Shown: positions 44,211 through 53,948, numbered from the stretch's first letter. The stretch is DNA of 56,631 nucleotides from an uncultured Clostridia bacterium (GCA_947627345.1 CANQVS010000014.1:1-56631); one strand, 5' to 3'. Made by a program: numbers and translations. The notes: a model not told the origin generated them from the sequence alone.

Positions 44211-44466
44211 AAATTCCAGCGTCCTTTACTTTAGATAAAAAGCGTTTCACGTCTTTTTCCGCAACGCTCTCGTCCACATCGTATTCATTGAGCAGAACCT
44301 GTACAAGCTCATTTTCATCGGCTCCGTTTTGCAAGGTTTTAAAAAGCAACGCACCGCTTTCATTAAGATTAACCATACCTCTGAAATCAACAACAGCCTT
44401 TCCTACAGGCACTACGACGTAGGAATCTGAAATTTTCCTTAAAATAAAATCATCCCTGATTTTCAT
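44203..44466 (-). CDS. PqqD-family protein (RiPP recognition element fold)
   Basis: An 87-residue protein resembling PqqD: the N-terminal beta strands IRDDFILRKISDSYVVVPVG and FRGMVNLNESGALLFKTLQ, then helices ending FLSKVKDAGIFE. Members bind the leader of ribosomally made peptides and present it to a radical SAM or other enzyme. Here no such enzyme is in the neighbourhood, only the overlapping SipW-like peptidase. It has its own promoter. Confidence 0.85.
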   Translation of the reverse strand: MKIRDDFILRKISDSYVVVPVGKAVVDFRGMVNLNESGALLFKTLQNGADENELVQVLLNEYDVDESVAEKDVKRFLSKVKDAGIFE

Positions 44467-44513
44467 AAATATTCCTCAATTCTAATAGATAAACTCAATA
44501 TTAATCTACAGAT

Positions 44514-44542
44514 ATTATATAACATACAAAAGAAAAAAGCAA
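44514..44542 (-). promoter_or_regulatory. Promoter of the PqqD-peptidase pair
   Basis: On the minus strand TTGCTT and a perfect TATAAT are 17 bases apart. The -35 box lies inside the terminator stem of the upstream LRR-dockerin gene. Confidence 0.6.
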
Positions 44543-44560
44543 CCAAACGGTTGCTTTTAA
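44535..44560 (-). terminator. Terminator of the LRR-dockerin gene
   Basis: On the minus strand AAAAGCAACC and GGTTGCTTTT form a 10-bp stem around a 4-base loop and are followed by six T. Confidence 0.85.
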
Positions 44561-44572
44561 CATTTTAAATTA

Positions 44573-45805
44573 TTAAAATTCATTAATCATTTTAGCGATA
44601 TACATCTGAATTTTTGTTGCATCGCGGATTGTAATTTTTCCGTCGCCGTTTACATCGGCAAGTCCCTTTGCTCTGTAAGACTTAATAGTATCTTCACCTA
44701 TTCTGTAGCGCTGAATAGCCGTTACATCGGAAATATTTACCTCTCCGTCAATATTAGCGTCGCCGACAAGCTTTTTTATCGTCTTAACGGTTACATAGTT
44801 TTCATCACAATAGCCTTGTACAAAAGCACCTTCGTAACAGATTACGGTAAGCTTGTTTTGAACTGACATTGGATAGAAAGCGTTTCCGCCGATATAGGTT
44901 ACAGAATCGGGAACAAAAATTTCTTTTAGAGCACTTGCATCCTCAAAAGCACTTCTTCCGATTTTGGTAAGAGTATTGGGAAGTTCTATAGATGAAAGCG
45001 AAGAACATTTTTCAAATGCCATATTACCAATTTCGGTTAATTTTTCGGGAAGTTCAACGCTTTGAAGTGACGTACACCCTAAAAACGCACATTCAGAAAT
45101 AGAAGTCACAGTCGAAGGTATATTAACATCAGTTAATGAAGTACAACCATTAAAAGTATATCCACGTATTTCTTTTATACCATCGGGCAGAATAACATCG
45201 GTAAGTTCTTGACAATTATTAAAAGCATATGCACCAACCAATGTCACCGTATTAGGTATAGTAATTGTTTTTAATCCCGTTGTTGAAAAGGCTCTATCTG
45301 AAATTGTTGTAATATTCGCTGGAATTTCAAAAGAAGTCAGCGAAGTATCACCTTGAAATACCGCATACGGAAGTGTGGTAAGAGAAGTGGCGTCGGATAT
45401 GTCAAACGTTGAAAGCGATGTACAACTGTTAAAAGACATTTTACCGATAGATGTAATACTTTTTGGGATATACACAGATGTTAGATTTTTGCAACCGTAG
45501 AAAGCGCTGTCACCGATAGACGTATAACAATCAGGAATAGTAACCGACGTAATATCATTATTCTCAAAGCAACGATTATAAATTCCGGTTACTGTTCTTC
45601 CAATAGCTTCTTTGGGAAGTACAATATCTGTGTCAGTTCCATAGTAGCGGTAAACAGAACAAGTACCGTCCGAGTTCTTAACAAAGGAAAAATCTCCTTC
45701 CTGAATTTCAACTATAGCAGAACCTGATATAACTGATGACAATACAACTCCTATTATCAACAAAACAGAAATTATAAGCGAAATAATTTTAGTAGTCATT
45801 TTCAT
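44573..45805 (-). CDS. Secreted BspA-like leucine-rich repeat protein with type I dockerin
   Basis: 410 residues, signal peptide to about 30. About eleven LRR_5 (BspA-type) repeats of some 23 residues cover 60-335, with units such as SITSIGKMSFNSCTSL and TLTKIGRSAFEDASAL. A dockerin (346-408) ends it: DANIDGEVNISD and DVNGDGKITIRD. BspA-like repeats mediate binding to proteins or surfaces in several gut and oral bacteria. Here the dockerin implies an adhesion or substrate-recognition part of the scaffold complex; the ligand is unknown. AGGAG lies seven bases before the ATG. Confidence 0.9.
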   Translation of the reverse strand: MKMTTKIISLIISVLLIIGVVLSSVISGSAIVEIQEGDFSFVKNSDGTCSVYRYYGTDTDIVLPKEAIGRTVTGIYNRCFENNDITSVTIPDCYTSIGDSAFYGCKNLTSVYIPKSITSIGKMSFNSCTSLSTFDISDATSLTTLPYAVFQGDTSLTSFEIPANITTISDRAFSTTGLKTITIPNTVTLVGAYAFNNCQELTDVILPDGIKEIRGYTFNGCTSLTDVNIPSTVTSISECAFLGCTSLQSVELPEKLTEIGNMAFEKCSSLSSIELPNTLTKIGRSAFEDASALKEIFVPDSVTYIGGNAFYPMSVQNKLTVICYEGAFVQGYCDENYVTVKTIKKLVGDANIDGEVNISDVTAIQRYRIGEDTIKSYRAKGLADVNGDGKITIRDATKIQMYIAKMINEF

Positions 45806-45882
45806 AATATCACTCCTAAACTATATATTAATATTATACAATTTAAAATATAAATAGTCAAGTAAAATAATTTAAGTTGAAC

Positions 45883-45914
45883 AAGAAGGGCCGCTAAGAT
45901 AGCGGTCCTTCTTA
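45883..45914. terminator. Hairpin between the LRR gene and the CotH-family gene
   Basis: AAGAAGGGCCGCTA and TAGCGGTCCTTCTT pair with one mismatch around a 3-base loop. It lies 65 bases past the stop of the CotH-family gene and is its likely terminator, though the T-run on the minus strand is weak. Confidence 0.6.
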
Positions 45915-45978
45915 TTAAAAATTTATGAAAACAAAATATGTGGAAAATATAGGTTATTTTGCTTATTACATTTATTAC

Positions 45979-48900
45979 TTAACCAACTGTGTTGACATAA
46001 ACCTTTGCCTGTGCATAAGTATCACTGACAATTATTCTTTCACTACCTGCACTCTCTTTAAGAATAAAGAACGAGTGTACTCTGTAGGAATAATTTTCAT
46101 ATTTCTCATAGTTATCAGCAGAGTTAACAGCAAAGATATAACTCCAACACTTGTTAGCAGTTGAGTAACGGAGTAAGCCATCTGTAATACTTTGATCCTC
46201 AGGCTTATAGTAATATGTGTAACTTAATCCTGTATCCCTACCGGCATTACTAATTGTACCTGTATCCTTATTATTAGAAGCACTCTTAGCTTTTGCTTCC
46301 CAATCTTGATAATTAGAGTTTATAAGGTTTTTAAGTGATTCTGTTGTAATACCTGTGTTCTTATTAAATTGTTTAAGATTTCTATCTACAGGTTGATTGG
46401 TTAAATCATTCCAATAATAGAATATGTTACCTGCAGCCTGTAAATCACTTCTTTCTTCAAGGTTATTCTGAATGTAGAAGTTCTGTTGAATTCTCTTTTC
46501 GTTATTGCGATAGATAATCTCAGTATATGCAGGCGATATAACAGATGTCTTATCGATACTGTCTTCTTCACTTGCAACAGCAACTTTATAATTTAATTCA
46601 TCTTCTAAAGCACGTACAGTAAATTCTTTCTGGAGTGAAAGGATATTTTCTCCATCGTCAGCTGCAAGGCTAATCTCCATTTCATTAGAATCCGCAATCC
46701 ACCATTTATACTTTTGACCATCACTGCCTGCTCCAAGATAATCCTCAGCATTAAGAGTTACCTGCTCTTGATAATGATATTTATCACCAACAAGACTTCC
46801 GTTAACATAAATGCTATATTCTCTTGGTTTCTGTCCGAGAGTAACCGTAAGATCAGCAGTTTTATTAGCATCATCAAACGATAACTGATAATTTCCGCTT
46901 GATCCTATACTTATCTCAGACGGATAATAATAGGTGTAGTAGCTGCTAATAACGTCAGGAGTACATTCTCTTGAAAGTTCAGTGACAACAGTATCAGAAA
47001 TTTTACTGATATCTCCTCCATTTAAAGCTTCTTGAGCAGCCAGTGCCTCTTCAATGGAAATAGTTGTATTTAGCTCATAGATACTGTATTCATCCTTTAA
47101 GCCCTTTTCATTATACTCATAAGTACCTGCCTTTTCTACATCAAAATCTTTAAACTTATATTTAAGATTAAGAGTATAAACCGGTTCTCCAAACTTTGCT
47201 ATATAAGTTGTTTGTGCAGGTTTTGCAGTTTCAACACTAAGAGTTTCGTTATCCGAAGCATTATCGTCTCCGTCAATTGTCCATGATATAAATTCGGAAT
47301 AAACTTCTTGTGCCGTACTCGTAAATCCAAAGCCCTCAGCATATAGAATTTGATAACCGTTTTCAATTTCAGTTATATAAGGTTTAATAACTTCGTTTTC
47401 AACGCCTACCTCGCCAAGTGCGCCGTTAACTTTATGCGTATAAGGGGAAATTGTCGGCTCGCCTACTTTACCGTTTCCATCAGATATAATCTTTACATCC
47501 GAACTATTATAAGCAATAAGGTCAAATTCATTTTCATCTGTGCCAACCTTATTCTCAGTACGGATATTTTCCATAGCGCTTCTTAACAAATCAGTATACA
47601 TATCAATTTCTTCCTGACTGTAGAGCGATCTGTTATAGACATCTATAGCTGTGTTATAAACGATTTCAAATGCAGCATATGAGTTATGGGAGAAATTGGT
47701 AAAATCCGGATTAGCTTTATTTCTCTCACCGATAATATACTCCGCTTCGGCAACCATTTTCTTTAGGTTATCTTTATCAATTACTGTAACATTTACTGTT
47801 TCTGAAATACCGTCAATCGCAATATTGTTGACTGTGCCACTTGGAGTAATTGTTACTGTAGTTGTACCTGCATCTTTAGCTGTAAGCATACCTGCCGTTG
47901 AAACAACAGCAACATTATTATCATCTACAGTATATGAAAGTCCATGGTCGGCATTTTCATATGTCGGAACTATGCTTAACTTTTCACCCTTAACTACATA
48001 TAAATCTGAGATATGTCTGGTAATATCAGGAGTTCCCGGCCAGTTATGCTCAGGCCACATTCTTACTTTGGTACTTGAATCAAAGTAATATGCATTAGCT
48101 TCATCAATATAAGAGGTATCATTGCTTTTGGAATCATTTACATAATGAACTTCTGCCTTTTTAGTTGATTGCATACTGGAATCTTCAAAATAGTATGCTG
48201 TTACATTATAAGGAATATCAACATACAATACTCCCTGTCCGCTATTGACATCGTTTGTTCCACCTAAAGTCATCTTTTTCTGGAACCAAATATAGTTTGT
48301 ATTCGTTGAATAATTGGTGGTCTTCATAGAAACCGCTTTATCTAACGTATAAACTATGTTAAAGCCTTCCCAAGGATCCTTGATGTTATCGTCATTTCTG
48401 TTATTTGTCAGATAAATACGCTTTGTGCTGAGTTCGCTACTTTGCGTACGAGAAGTATAAGGACGATAATTAGAAGAGTTTTTGTAATCGCTTCCCATCT
48501 GACCGTTCACAACATAGTGACTCTGGGTAATATTAGTTTCAAGAGAATCATTATTTGCTTTATACCACATAACCTTGTGCTCAAGGAGCAGAGATAAATC
48601 AGGTTGGTCAGCATCATCGATAGATATTACCTGACCGTCAACATTAATTGAAACAAAATCAGATTTAAGAGTGTTTACATTGTTCTTCGTTGTATATGCT
48701 ACAGCAACATTTTCTGCAACATAAATATTGGATGAAGTTGATGAACCAAGCTTAACTAATCCGTAATTCTTCTCAATATCATTAATATCAGTTACTACAA
48801 TACCTGCAGAAGATGAATCCTTAATATTATATTTATCAAAATCAATATAAATAGTTATATTCTCTGTATTTGTTACTGTATCACTCTTTATAGTTTTTTC

Positions 48901-51900
48901 TTCAGATAAACCTACAGAGAACGGACTCTCATCAGGATCAACATATACGCAATATGCCTCAACACAATATGTTGAAATTTCACTAAAGGTTGTAGTTGTC
49001 GTACAGGTAAGGCGTGGATCAGTTGATTTTGTAGCAGCGGAACCAGTCTGAGAATCTAAAAGATGTCTCTTACCGTTTTTCTCTATTTCATAGAAGTTAT
49101 AGAGATACTGAAGTTTTGTATCCTGTTTGACTCTGTCTTTATAATAAACAGACTCCCCATCCTCGGGTATTTCAGCTTCAAGAGTAATTGTATCGCCTAT
49201 TGAAGCTTCGGTAATAGAAGTACCGTCTTTACCTTTAATATCTAAATTAACTTTAGGTGCAGAGTAGTAGAAAACATCACCGCTTACGATACCGCCTTTA
49301 GATTCATCCTGTTCATCGGAATAAAGCGCATAAATCTTTACATTACTTCTTATTACTGCGGAGAATGTTTCCTCCATAGATACTGCATTATAACCCTTTC
49401 CACTATTACCAGTAGTTAAAGGATTAGAAGTGGTAAACCAACCCTTGAATTCCTTAGAGTTATCGGATGCCTTAGTAGAGAAAGTTACATATGAATACTC
49501 AGCAACATTAACAGTATTATTGGTAGTAAACGAACTGCTGTTGCTTTCAACAGTATCAAGTCCGGCAGCCTCAATTTTTACTGTAGCGTTTTCATAGTTA
49601 GTTGCTACGGCAACATCAAATCTACTATTGGAAGAGCGTGTTCCGCTTATGTTTCCGTTTGTAGAACTACTGTGCAGACTATTACTACGGTTCGTTATCC
49701 ATGTTGTGAGATAATTAGAAACAGCGGTGAATGTTGAACCCTGTCCTGAAGCTGTACCCCACTCCTGCGGTGTATTGGAACCGGATCTATTATTTAATGC
49801 AATATGTCCCCAACGGGTTTCATTCATTGCTACTGAAGCTTCAATTGATGTTAAATAATTTTTAACATAATTAACAGAATTAATTGACTCAGTTCTGAAA
49901 GAAACCGTTTTTGAACCGCTTTCATCAGTCCAAATATTGTAAACATCGGACCAGAATGACTCATTATCGCAGAGCATTGCCTGGAAGTTGTATTTAGAAT
50001 TCTGGGTACCATCACCCATAGCCTTATACCTTGCGAAGAAACCATGTACATCTTCTGTATCGGCATTTGCATAAGTGTGAGTTCCATATAATTTCTTTCC
50101 GCCGGTTTTGGAAGAATCATAGTTGCCTAAAGCCCAATCGTAGTCCCATACAGGTTGTGCATAGAATTTACCTTCGCTTGCCTTATAGAGAAGATCGTAA
50201 GAAGTAGCGCAGGAATCAAGGTTCTTTGAGAGTTCCTGAATAAGATAAACCTTTGCAAAAGATTCAACATCAATATTATCTCTTACATCGTCAAGTCTAT
50301 GTTCATAAACTGCTTTCTCAACAGCATCCCATTTACCCTTTATAAATTCTACTTCTTTCTTAGTAGCATATTCAGGACTTGTTACTACAATGTTCTGACC
50401 CTGTCCGGATGTGAAGTAAGAAACTTCTGCTTGATAACGGTCAGGAACTTCAAATTCAAGCATATATGTGCCTGTTTTATAGTTAGCGGCGGTTGGAGTT
50501 CCCTCATACCAAGCCATAGTCTTTCCAACATTTGTAGTTTCAGTTCCTCCTACATCATCCTGCTCGATTTCTTCCTCGGTTACGAGAGAATTCTTTCCGA
50601 GCTCAACCTTTTGGGTAACGAGGTAGGAACCAAGATAGTTACCGTTATTATAAAGGTCTACCATCTGGTAGTTGGGAGTATAGTCAAGGCCCATAGCCTT
50701 AGCTAAATTGAAAATATATGCATTACGAGCTTGTGTTGAATCAAGGTCATTAGCAAGCAGACAGTACTTCTTATTTTTGCCGTCACCTGCAAGACCTAAA
50801 AGATTAACTTTATCATTAAGATTTAAATTATATGCATACTTACCAAAAAGTCTTGCTGAAGCTTCCCAAGATGAGTTACCTCTACCTTTTATTTTCTTAA
50901 TTGCAGACGCCTGTATGTCTACTGTACCATCAGCGGAAATAGATGTAGCAGAGTTGCCTTTCATCTCTGTGGTTGCTTTTTGTGCAGCTGCTGAAGCAGC
51001 ATCAGTAACGCTTGGATCGGTTCCCTGAAGAATATCTTTAGGGGTATTAAGATATAGCTGAGCAACATCTTCACTACCCTGCATAAACCTTACTGTTTTA
51101 GATGTTGATGATCCGCCTACATTTGTATATGAAACGGTATAGTTTGTATTTGCACTAAATGCAGTTGTACATACCTCACCGCTTGTAATTGGTGTGCTAC
51201 CAATCTTTACGTTAGTTATTTTAGAGTTGTCATAATAGAAAACAAGATTAGAGAGTTTAACATAATCATTTTTAGGTAAGTAGAAGTAATACGTAGTTGT
51301 TGTTGAGTTTCCTGTACCTGTTCTGTGATTCCACTTAATAACAGTAGAAGTATCTGTTGAACTCTTATACTGCGGAGCTGTATCAATCCATAAGTCCGAG
51401 GAACCTGTAACAGCGCTCTGTTTGTCAGAAATTGATGAAATAGAAACATTGATAATTCCTTTTTCTTCAGACGAATTCCTTTCGGTTATAGCATTGGTAT
51501 GGCCTGCATCAGAATAAGCAGTTATGAGAACATAGAAGTGCAGAACATCGCCGTCTTTCAAACCCTCTACATCGCCGAGAGTCATTGTAGCCGTGTTGGA
51601 AGTTACAGGCTTTACTGAACTTGGATTCGTGTCATAAGCTGTTTTAACAAGAACTGCATTTGATTTTCCTGTCGTTAAATCTGAAATGCTTGTGTTCTTG
51701 AAGTAATAATATTCATAACGATAAGATTTTGCGGAATTTTTCTCGATTGTTTTCGACTGTGTATTAACAGCTGTATTACCGTTATTACATGAACCCGTGA
51801 GAGTAAGAGTTTCTGTAGCATCATTGTTGAGTGTTAAAGTACTACCTTCAGCAGTACCGTTAACTGAAAGACGTGCAGTAAGGCTTGCGTGCGGTGTATC

Positions 51901-53178
51901 GTTTGAAACAGTCAGCATACGGTTAGCATCGTGGAAAAATACACCGTTATCTGCGAGTACACCGTTACCCTTTACGAGTGCGCTTGATTTAGCGTGGTTT
52001 GCGACAGCATTTGCTTCGCTTAGCGTCTTAAATGCAAGAACGCTTACAGAAACATCGTAAACATCTTCGGAAAGATTTCCGACCTTTACACTAAAGTCTG
52101 TTATTTTTGTTCCGGCCTTGTCCTCTGCCTTTGCAGCGCCATAGAAGTATGCATCGGAACTGCCCTTTGTAGCTTTCAAGTATGCTACAGGAACATAATA
52201 TGAATAACCCGAATCAGAATGAGATTTTTTAAGAGCAATATCGGTTACATTAGTATACAGATATTGTTCGTCAACACCCGCACCCGTCGCATTAATCCAG
52301 GTATGTTCAAGATTATAGTCATCCATTTGTAACTTGTCAGGTTGGAGAGTCGGGAGAGTAGTTTCTGTAGCAGTTGTGGGCTGTGTGGATGAATGATCAG
52401 GGTTTTCTGTAGTTGCCCAAACCCATGTACCGTCAGTTACAACATATGCTATCTTATTTAGGGTTATGTTTCCATTATTATTACCAAGTGTAATAGGGCT
52501 GGTTGATGAAATATTAGTATTGTTAAGCTCTCCATCATATCCAGTAGCAGATTTAGTAAGCTTAAATTCTAAAGAAGTGCTTGTATTATAATAATACCAA
52601 TAATCTTTGTCTGAATAGCAATGATTCATTTCAGTACCATTTTCCCAGCTATTAAAACTTCCGTGAATATACCATTTGGAGGTTGTGTCGCCACCACCGC
52701 CGCCACCTGATTCACCATCTGTAACATCGCTTTGGTTGGTACTAATGATAAGAGAGTTTTTACTAACATTATAACCTACATATATGGTATTTTTACCCGC
52801 GTAGAGTTTAGCAATATGAACACCACTATATTCACCTAACTCGTGGTAAGTAATACTGCTTCCCTTAAATTCAGCACTTGTACTTGAGTTAAATAAAGAT
52901 GTAGAGTGATTAGTACTGCTATTGTTAATAAGGAAATAAAGATTCTTACTATCATTACTTGAAAGTGAACCGGTGTAATAATTGCCGTCCTTTGATGTTA
53001 AAGTAACACTGCTTGTATAACCTGAAGGATTATCACTGCCTTGATTATTATAATGCAAATAATAGGTCGCGGCATCGGCTGTAATAATTGTTCCGAAACC
53101 AATTGACGTTATTAGCATTAAAACACCCAAGAACAACGCGAGTGTTCTTTTGGAAACTTTTCGTAGATTTGTTTTCAT
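45979..53178 (-). CDS. Giant secreted CotH-kinase-family protein
   Basis: 2399 residues, signal peptide to about 36. The first 230 residues hold beta-rich modules with a starch-binding-like stretch (WYIHGSFNSWENG). A CotH domain covers about 750-1160: KGRGNSSW (to Trp772), KKYCLLANDLDSTQARN, YLVTQKVELG and the WDYDWALGN motif with Asp1014 and Asp1016. Known CotH proteins are secreted atypical kinases. A Listeria-Bacteroides-repeat-like region (about 1190-1290), several Ig-like segments, a Big_2 domain (about 1716-1800), a FIVAR-like helical stretch (about 1801-1873) and long beta-rich C-terminal parts follow. No dockerin, LPXTG or membrane anchor is seen. GGAGG lies eight bases before the ATG. 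Substrate and anchoring are unknown. Confidence 0.88.
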   Translation of the reverse strand: MKTNLRKVSKRTLALFLGVLMLITSIGFGTIITADAATYYLHYNNQGSDNPSGYTSSVTLTSKDGNYYTGSLSSNDSKNLYFLINNSSTNHSTSLFNSSTSAEFKGSSITYHELGEYSGVHIAKLYAGKNTIYVGYNVSKNSLIISTNQSDVTDGESGGGGGGDTTSKWYIHGSFNSWENGTEMNHCYSDKDYWYYYNTSTSLEFKLTKSATGYDGELNNTNISSTSPITLGNNNGNITLNKIAYVVTDGTWVWATTENPDHSSTQPTTATETTLPTLQPDKLQMDDYNLEHTWINATGAGVDEQYLYTNVTDIALKKSHSDSGYSYYVPVAYLKATKGSSDAYFYGAAKAEDKAGTKITDFSVKVGNLSEDVYDVSVSVLAFKTLSEANAVANHAKSSALVKGNGVLADNGVFFHDANRMLTVSNDTPHASLTARLSVNGTAEGSTLTLNNDATETLTLTGSCNNGNTAVNTQSKTIEKNSAKSYRYEYYYFKNTSISDLTTGKSNAVLVKTAYDTNPSSVKPVTSNTATMTLGDVEGLKDGDVLHFYVLITAYSDAGHTNAITERNSSEEKGIINVSISSISDKQSAVTGSSDLWIDTAPQYKSSTDTSTVIKWNHRTGTGNSTTTTYYFYLPKNDYVKLSNLVFYYDNSKITNVKIGSTPITSGEVCTTAFSANTNYTVSYTNVGGSSTSKTVRFMQGSEDVAQLYLNTPKDILQGTDPSVTDAASAAAQKATTEMKGNSATSISADGTVDIQASAIKKIKGRGNSSWEASARLFGKYAYNLNLNDKVNLLGLAGDGKNKKYCLLANDLDSTQARNAYIFNLAKAMGLDYTPNYQMVDLYNNGNYLGSYLVTQKVELGKNSLVTEEEIEQDDVGGTETTNVGKTMAWYEGTPTAANYKTGTYMLEFEVPDRYQAEVSYFTSGQGQNIVVTSPEYATKKEVEFIKGKWDAVEKAVYEHRLDDVRDNIDVESFAKVYLIQELSKNLDSCATSYDLLYKASEGKFYAQPVWDYDWALGNYDSSKTGGKKLYGTHTYANADTEDVHGFFARYKAMGDGTQNSKYNFQAMLCDNESFWSDVYNIWTDESGSKTVSFRTESINSVNYVKNYLTSIEASVAMNETRWGHIALNNRSGSNTPQEWGTASGQGSTFTAVSNYLTTWITNRSNSLHSSSTNGNISGTRSSNSRFDVAVATNYENATVKIEAAGLDTVESNSSSFTTNNTVNVAEYSYVTFSTKASDNSKEFKGWFTTSNPLTTGNSGKGYNAVSMEETFSAVIRSNVKIYALYSDEQDESKGGIVSGDVFYYSAPKVNLDIKGKDGTSITEASIGDTITLEAEIPEDGESVYYKDRVKQDTKLQYLYNFYEIEKNGKRHLLDSQTGSAATKSTDPRLTCTTTTTFSEISTYCVEAYCVYVDPDESPFSVGLSEEKTIKSDTVTNTENITIYIDFDKYNIKDSSSAGIVVTDINDIEKNYGLVKLGSSTSSNIYVAENVAVAYTTKNNVNTLKSDFVSINVDGQVISIDDADQPDLSLLLEHKVMWYKANNDSLETNITQSHYVVNGQMGSDYKNSSNYRPYTSRTQSSELSTKRIYLTNNRNDDNIKDPWEGFNIVYTLDKAVSMKTTNYSTNTNYIWFQKKMTLGGTNDVNSGQGVLYVDIPYNVTAYYFEDSSMQSTKKAEVHYVNDSKSNDTSYIDEANAYYFDSSTKVRMWPEHNWPGTPDITRHISDLYVVKGEKLSIVPTYENADHGLSYTVDDNNVAVVSTAGMLTAKDAGTTTVTITPSGTVNNIAIDGISETVNVTVIDKDNLKKMVAEAEYIIGERNKANPDFTNFSHNSYAAFEIVYNTAIDVYNRSLYSQEEIDMYTDLLRSAMENIRTENKVGTDENEFDLIAYNSSDVKIISDGNGKVGEPTISPYTHKVNGALGEVGVENEVIKPYITEIENGYQILYAEGFGFTSTAQEVYSEFISWTIDGDDNASDNETLSVETAKPAQTTYIAKFGEPVYTLNLKYKFKDFDVEKAGTYEYNEKGLKDEYSIYELNTTISIEEALAAQEALNGGDISKISDTVVTELSRECTPDVISSYYTYYYPSEISIGSSGNYQLSFDDANKTADLTVTLGQKPREYSIYVNGSLVGDKYHYQEQVTLNAEDYLGAGSDGQKYKWWIADSNEMEISLAADDGENILSLQKEFTVRALEDELNYKVAVASEEDSIDKTSVISPAYTEIIYRNNEKRIQQNFYIQNNLEERSDLQAAGNIFYYWNDLTNQPVDRNLKQFNKNTGITTESLKNLINSNYQDWEAKAKSASNNKDTGTISNAGRDTGLSYTYYYKPEDQSITDGLLRYSTANKCWSYIFAVNSADNYEKYENYSYRVHSFFILKESAGSERIIVSDTYAQAKVYVNTVG

Positions 53179-53189
53179 AAATTATGCCT

Positions 53190-53400
53190 CCGTTCCGGAT
53201 TCAAAAAATGAATCCAATTTTGTTTGATTAAAAATAGAGTCTCTTTTATTTCAGTATGTTATATAATTCTGAAATTTTAAAGAGATAAATTTTATTCGTT
53301 CATAGGCGAAACCGCCTAGTAAGTATGCGGTAAATATTGTTGCCCCTCGCCTGACCTCGAGGTAAATCTTGATTTAAGCAAAAAATTGAAAATACTATTT
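53190..53400 (-). promoter_or_regulatory. Possible structured 5' leader of the CotH-family gene
   Basis: On the minus strand the leader contains CCTCG...CGAGG, then AGGCGGTTTCGCCT, and finally GGATTCA...TGAATCC just before the GGAGG ribosome site. The first two hairpins form a GC-rich island in an AT-rich gap. It could be a regulatory RNA, but no known riboswitch class was recognised. The adjoining AT-rich stretch (53400-53685) probably holds the promoter; nothing else is seen. Confidence 0.4.
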
Positions 53401-53685
53401 ACTCTCAATTCAAATTTTACTTTAAATATAAATTTAAACAGTATTTACCACTATTTATTACTATAATATTATATTACTTTATATAAAAGTTTTCAATAAG
53501 TTTAAAGTTTTTTGTGCATATTTTATATTTTTTGGTTTATTGCACAAATTAACAAATTTAGATTTGGACATTTTTACTAATGAAATGTGACTTTCTGTGA
53601 ACTCAAAACTTCTATATTGCTTTTATCGAAAAATTTATTTGTGTAAAATGCACTAAAGATATATATTAGGGATTATGAACTGAAT

Positions 53686-53840
53686 GTTAACCGTAAACTT
53701 CAATGTGTAAATAAAAATAAAATGTCGAATTAATATAAAGCTAACATACTCTTTCATCTAAAGTCAGATAGAGACAGGAATGTTTTGGGGTATATGAACA
53801 TATTATATAGGAGTTGAAATGTTTGACGTTAAAGTAAAAA
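53686..53840 (+). repeat. Dispersed intergenic repeat family 2, long copy
   Basis: It matches the inverted copy at 22171-22330 from GTTAACCGTAAACTTCAATG through AGATAGAGACAGGAATG, GGGGTATATGAA and GAAATGTTTGACGTTAAAG. It lies between the CotH-family gene leader and the rplL terminator. Confidence 0.65.
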
Positions 53841-53897
53841 AAAGGAAACTGGAATGGCTTAAGTAGACATTAATAAAACTAACACTTTGATATAAAA

Positions 53898-53928
53898 AAA
53901 CGGGAAGATACAATGTATCTTCCCGTTT
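53898..53928. terminator. rplJL operon terminator
   Basis: AAACGGGAAGATAC and GTATCTTCCCGTTT form a perfect 14-bp stem with loop AAT, flanked by an A-run that is a T-run on the minus strand. Confidence 0.9.
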
Positions 53929-53948
53929 AAAAGTATAAATTATTTTAA

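Noticed and set aside
53190..53400. The CotH-gene leader as a cyclic di-GMP riboswitch
   Set aside because: The conserved GEMM sequence blocks were not found; only generic hairpins can be claimed.
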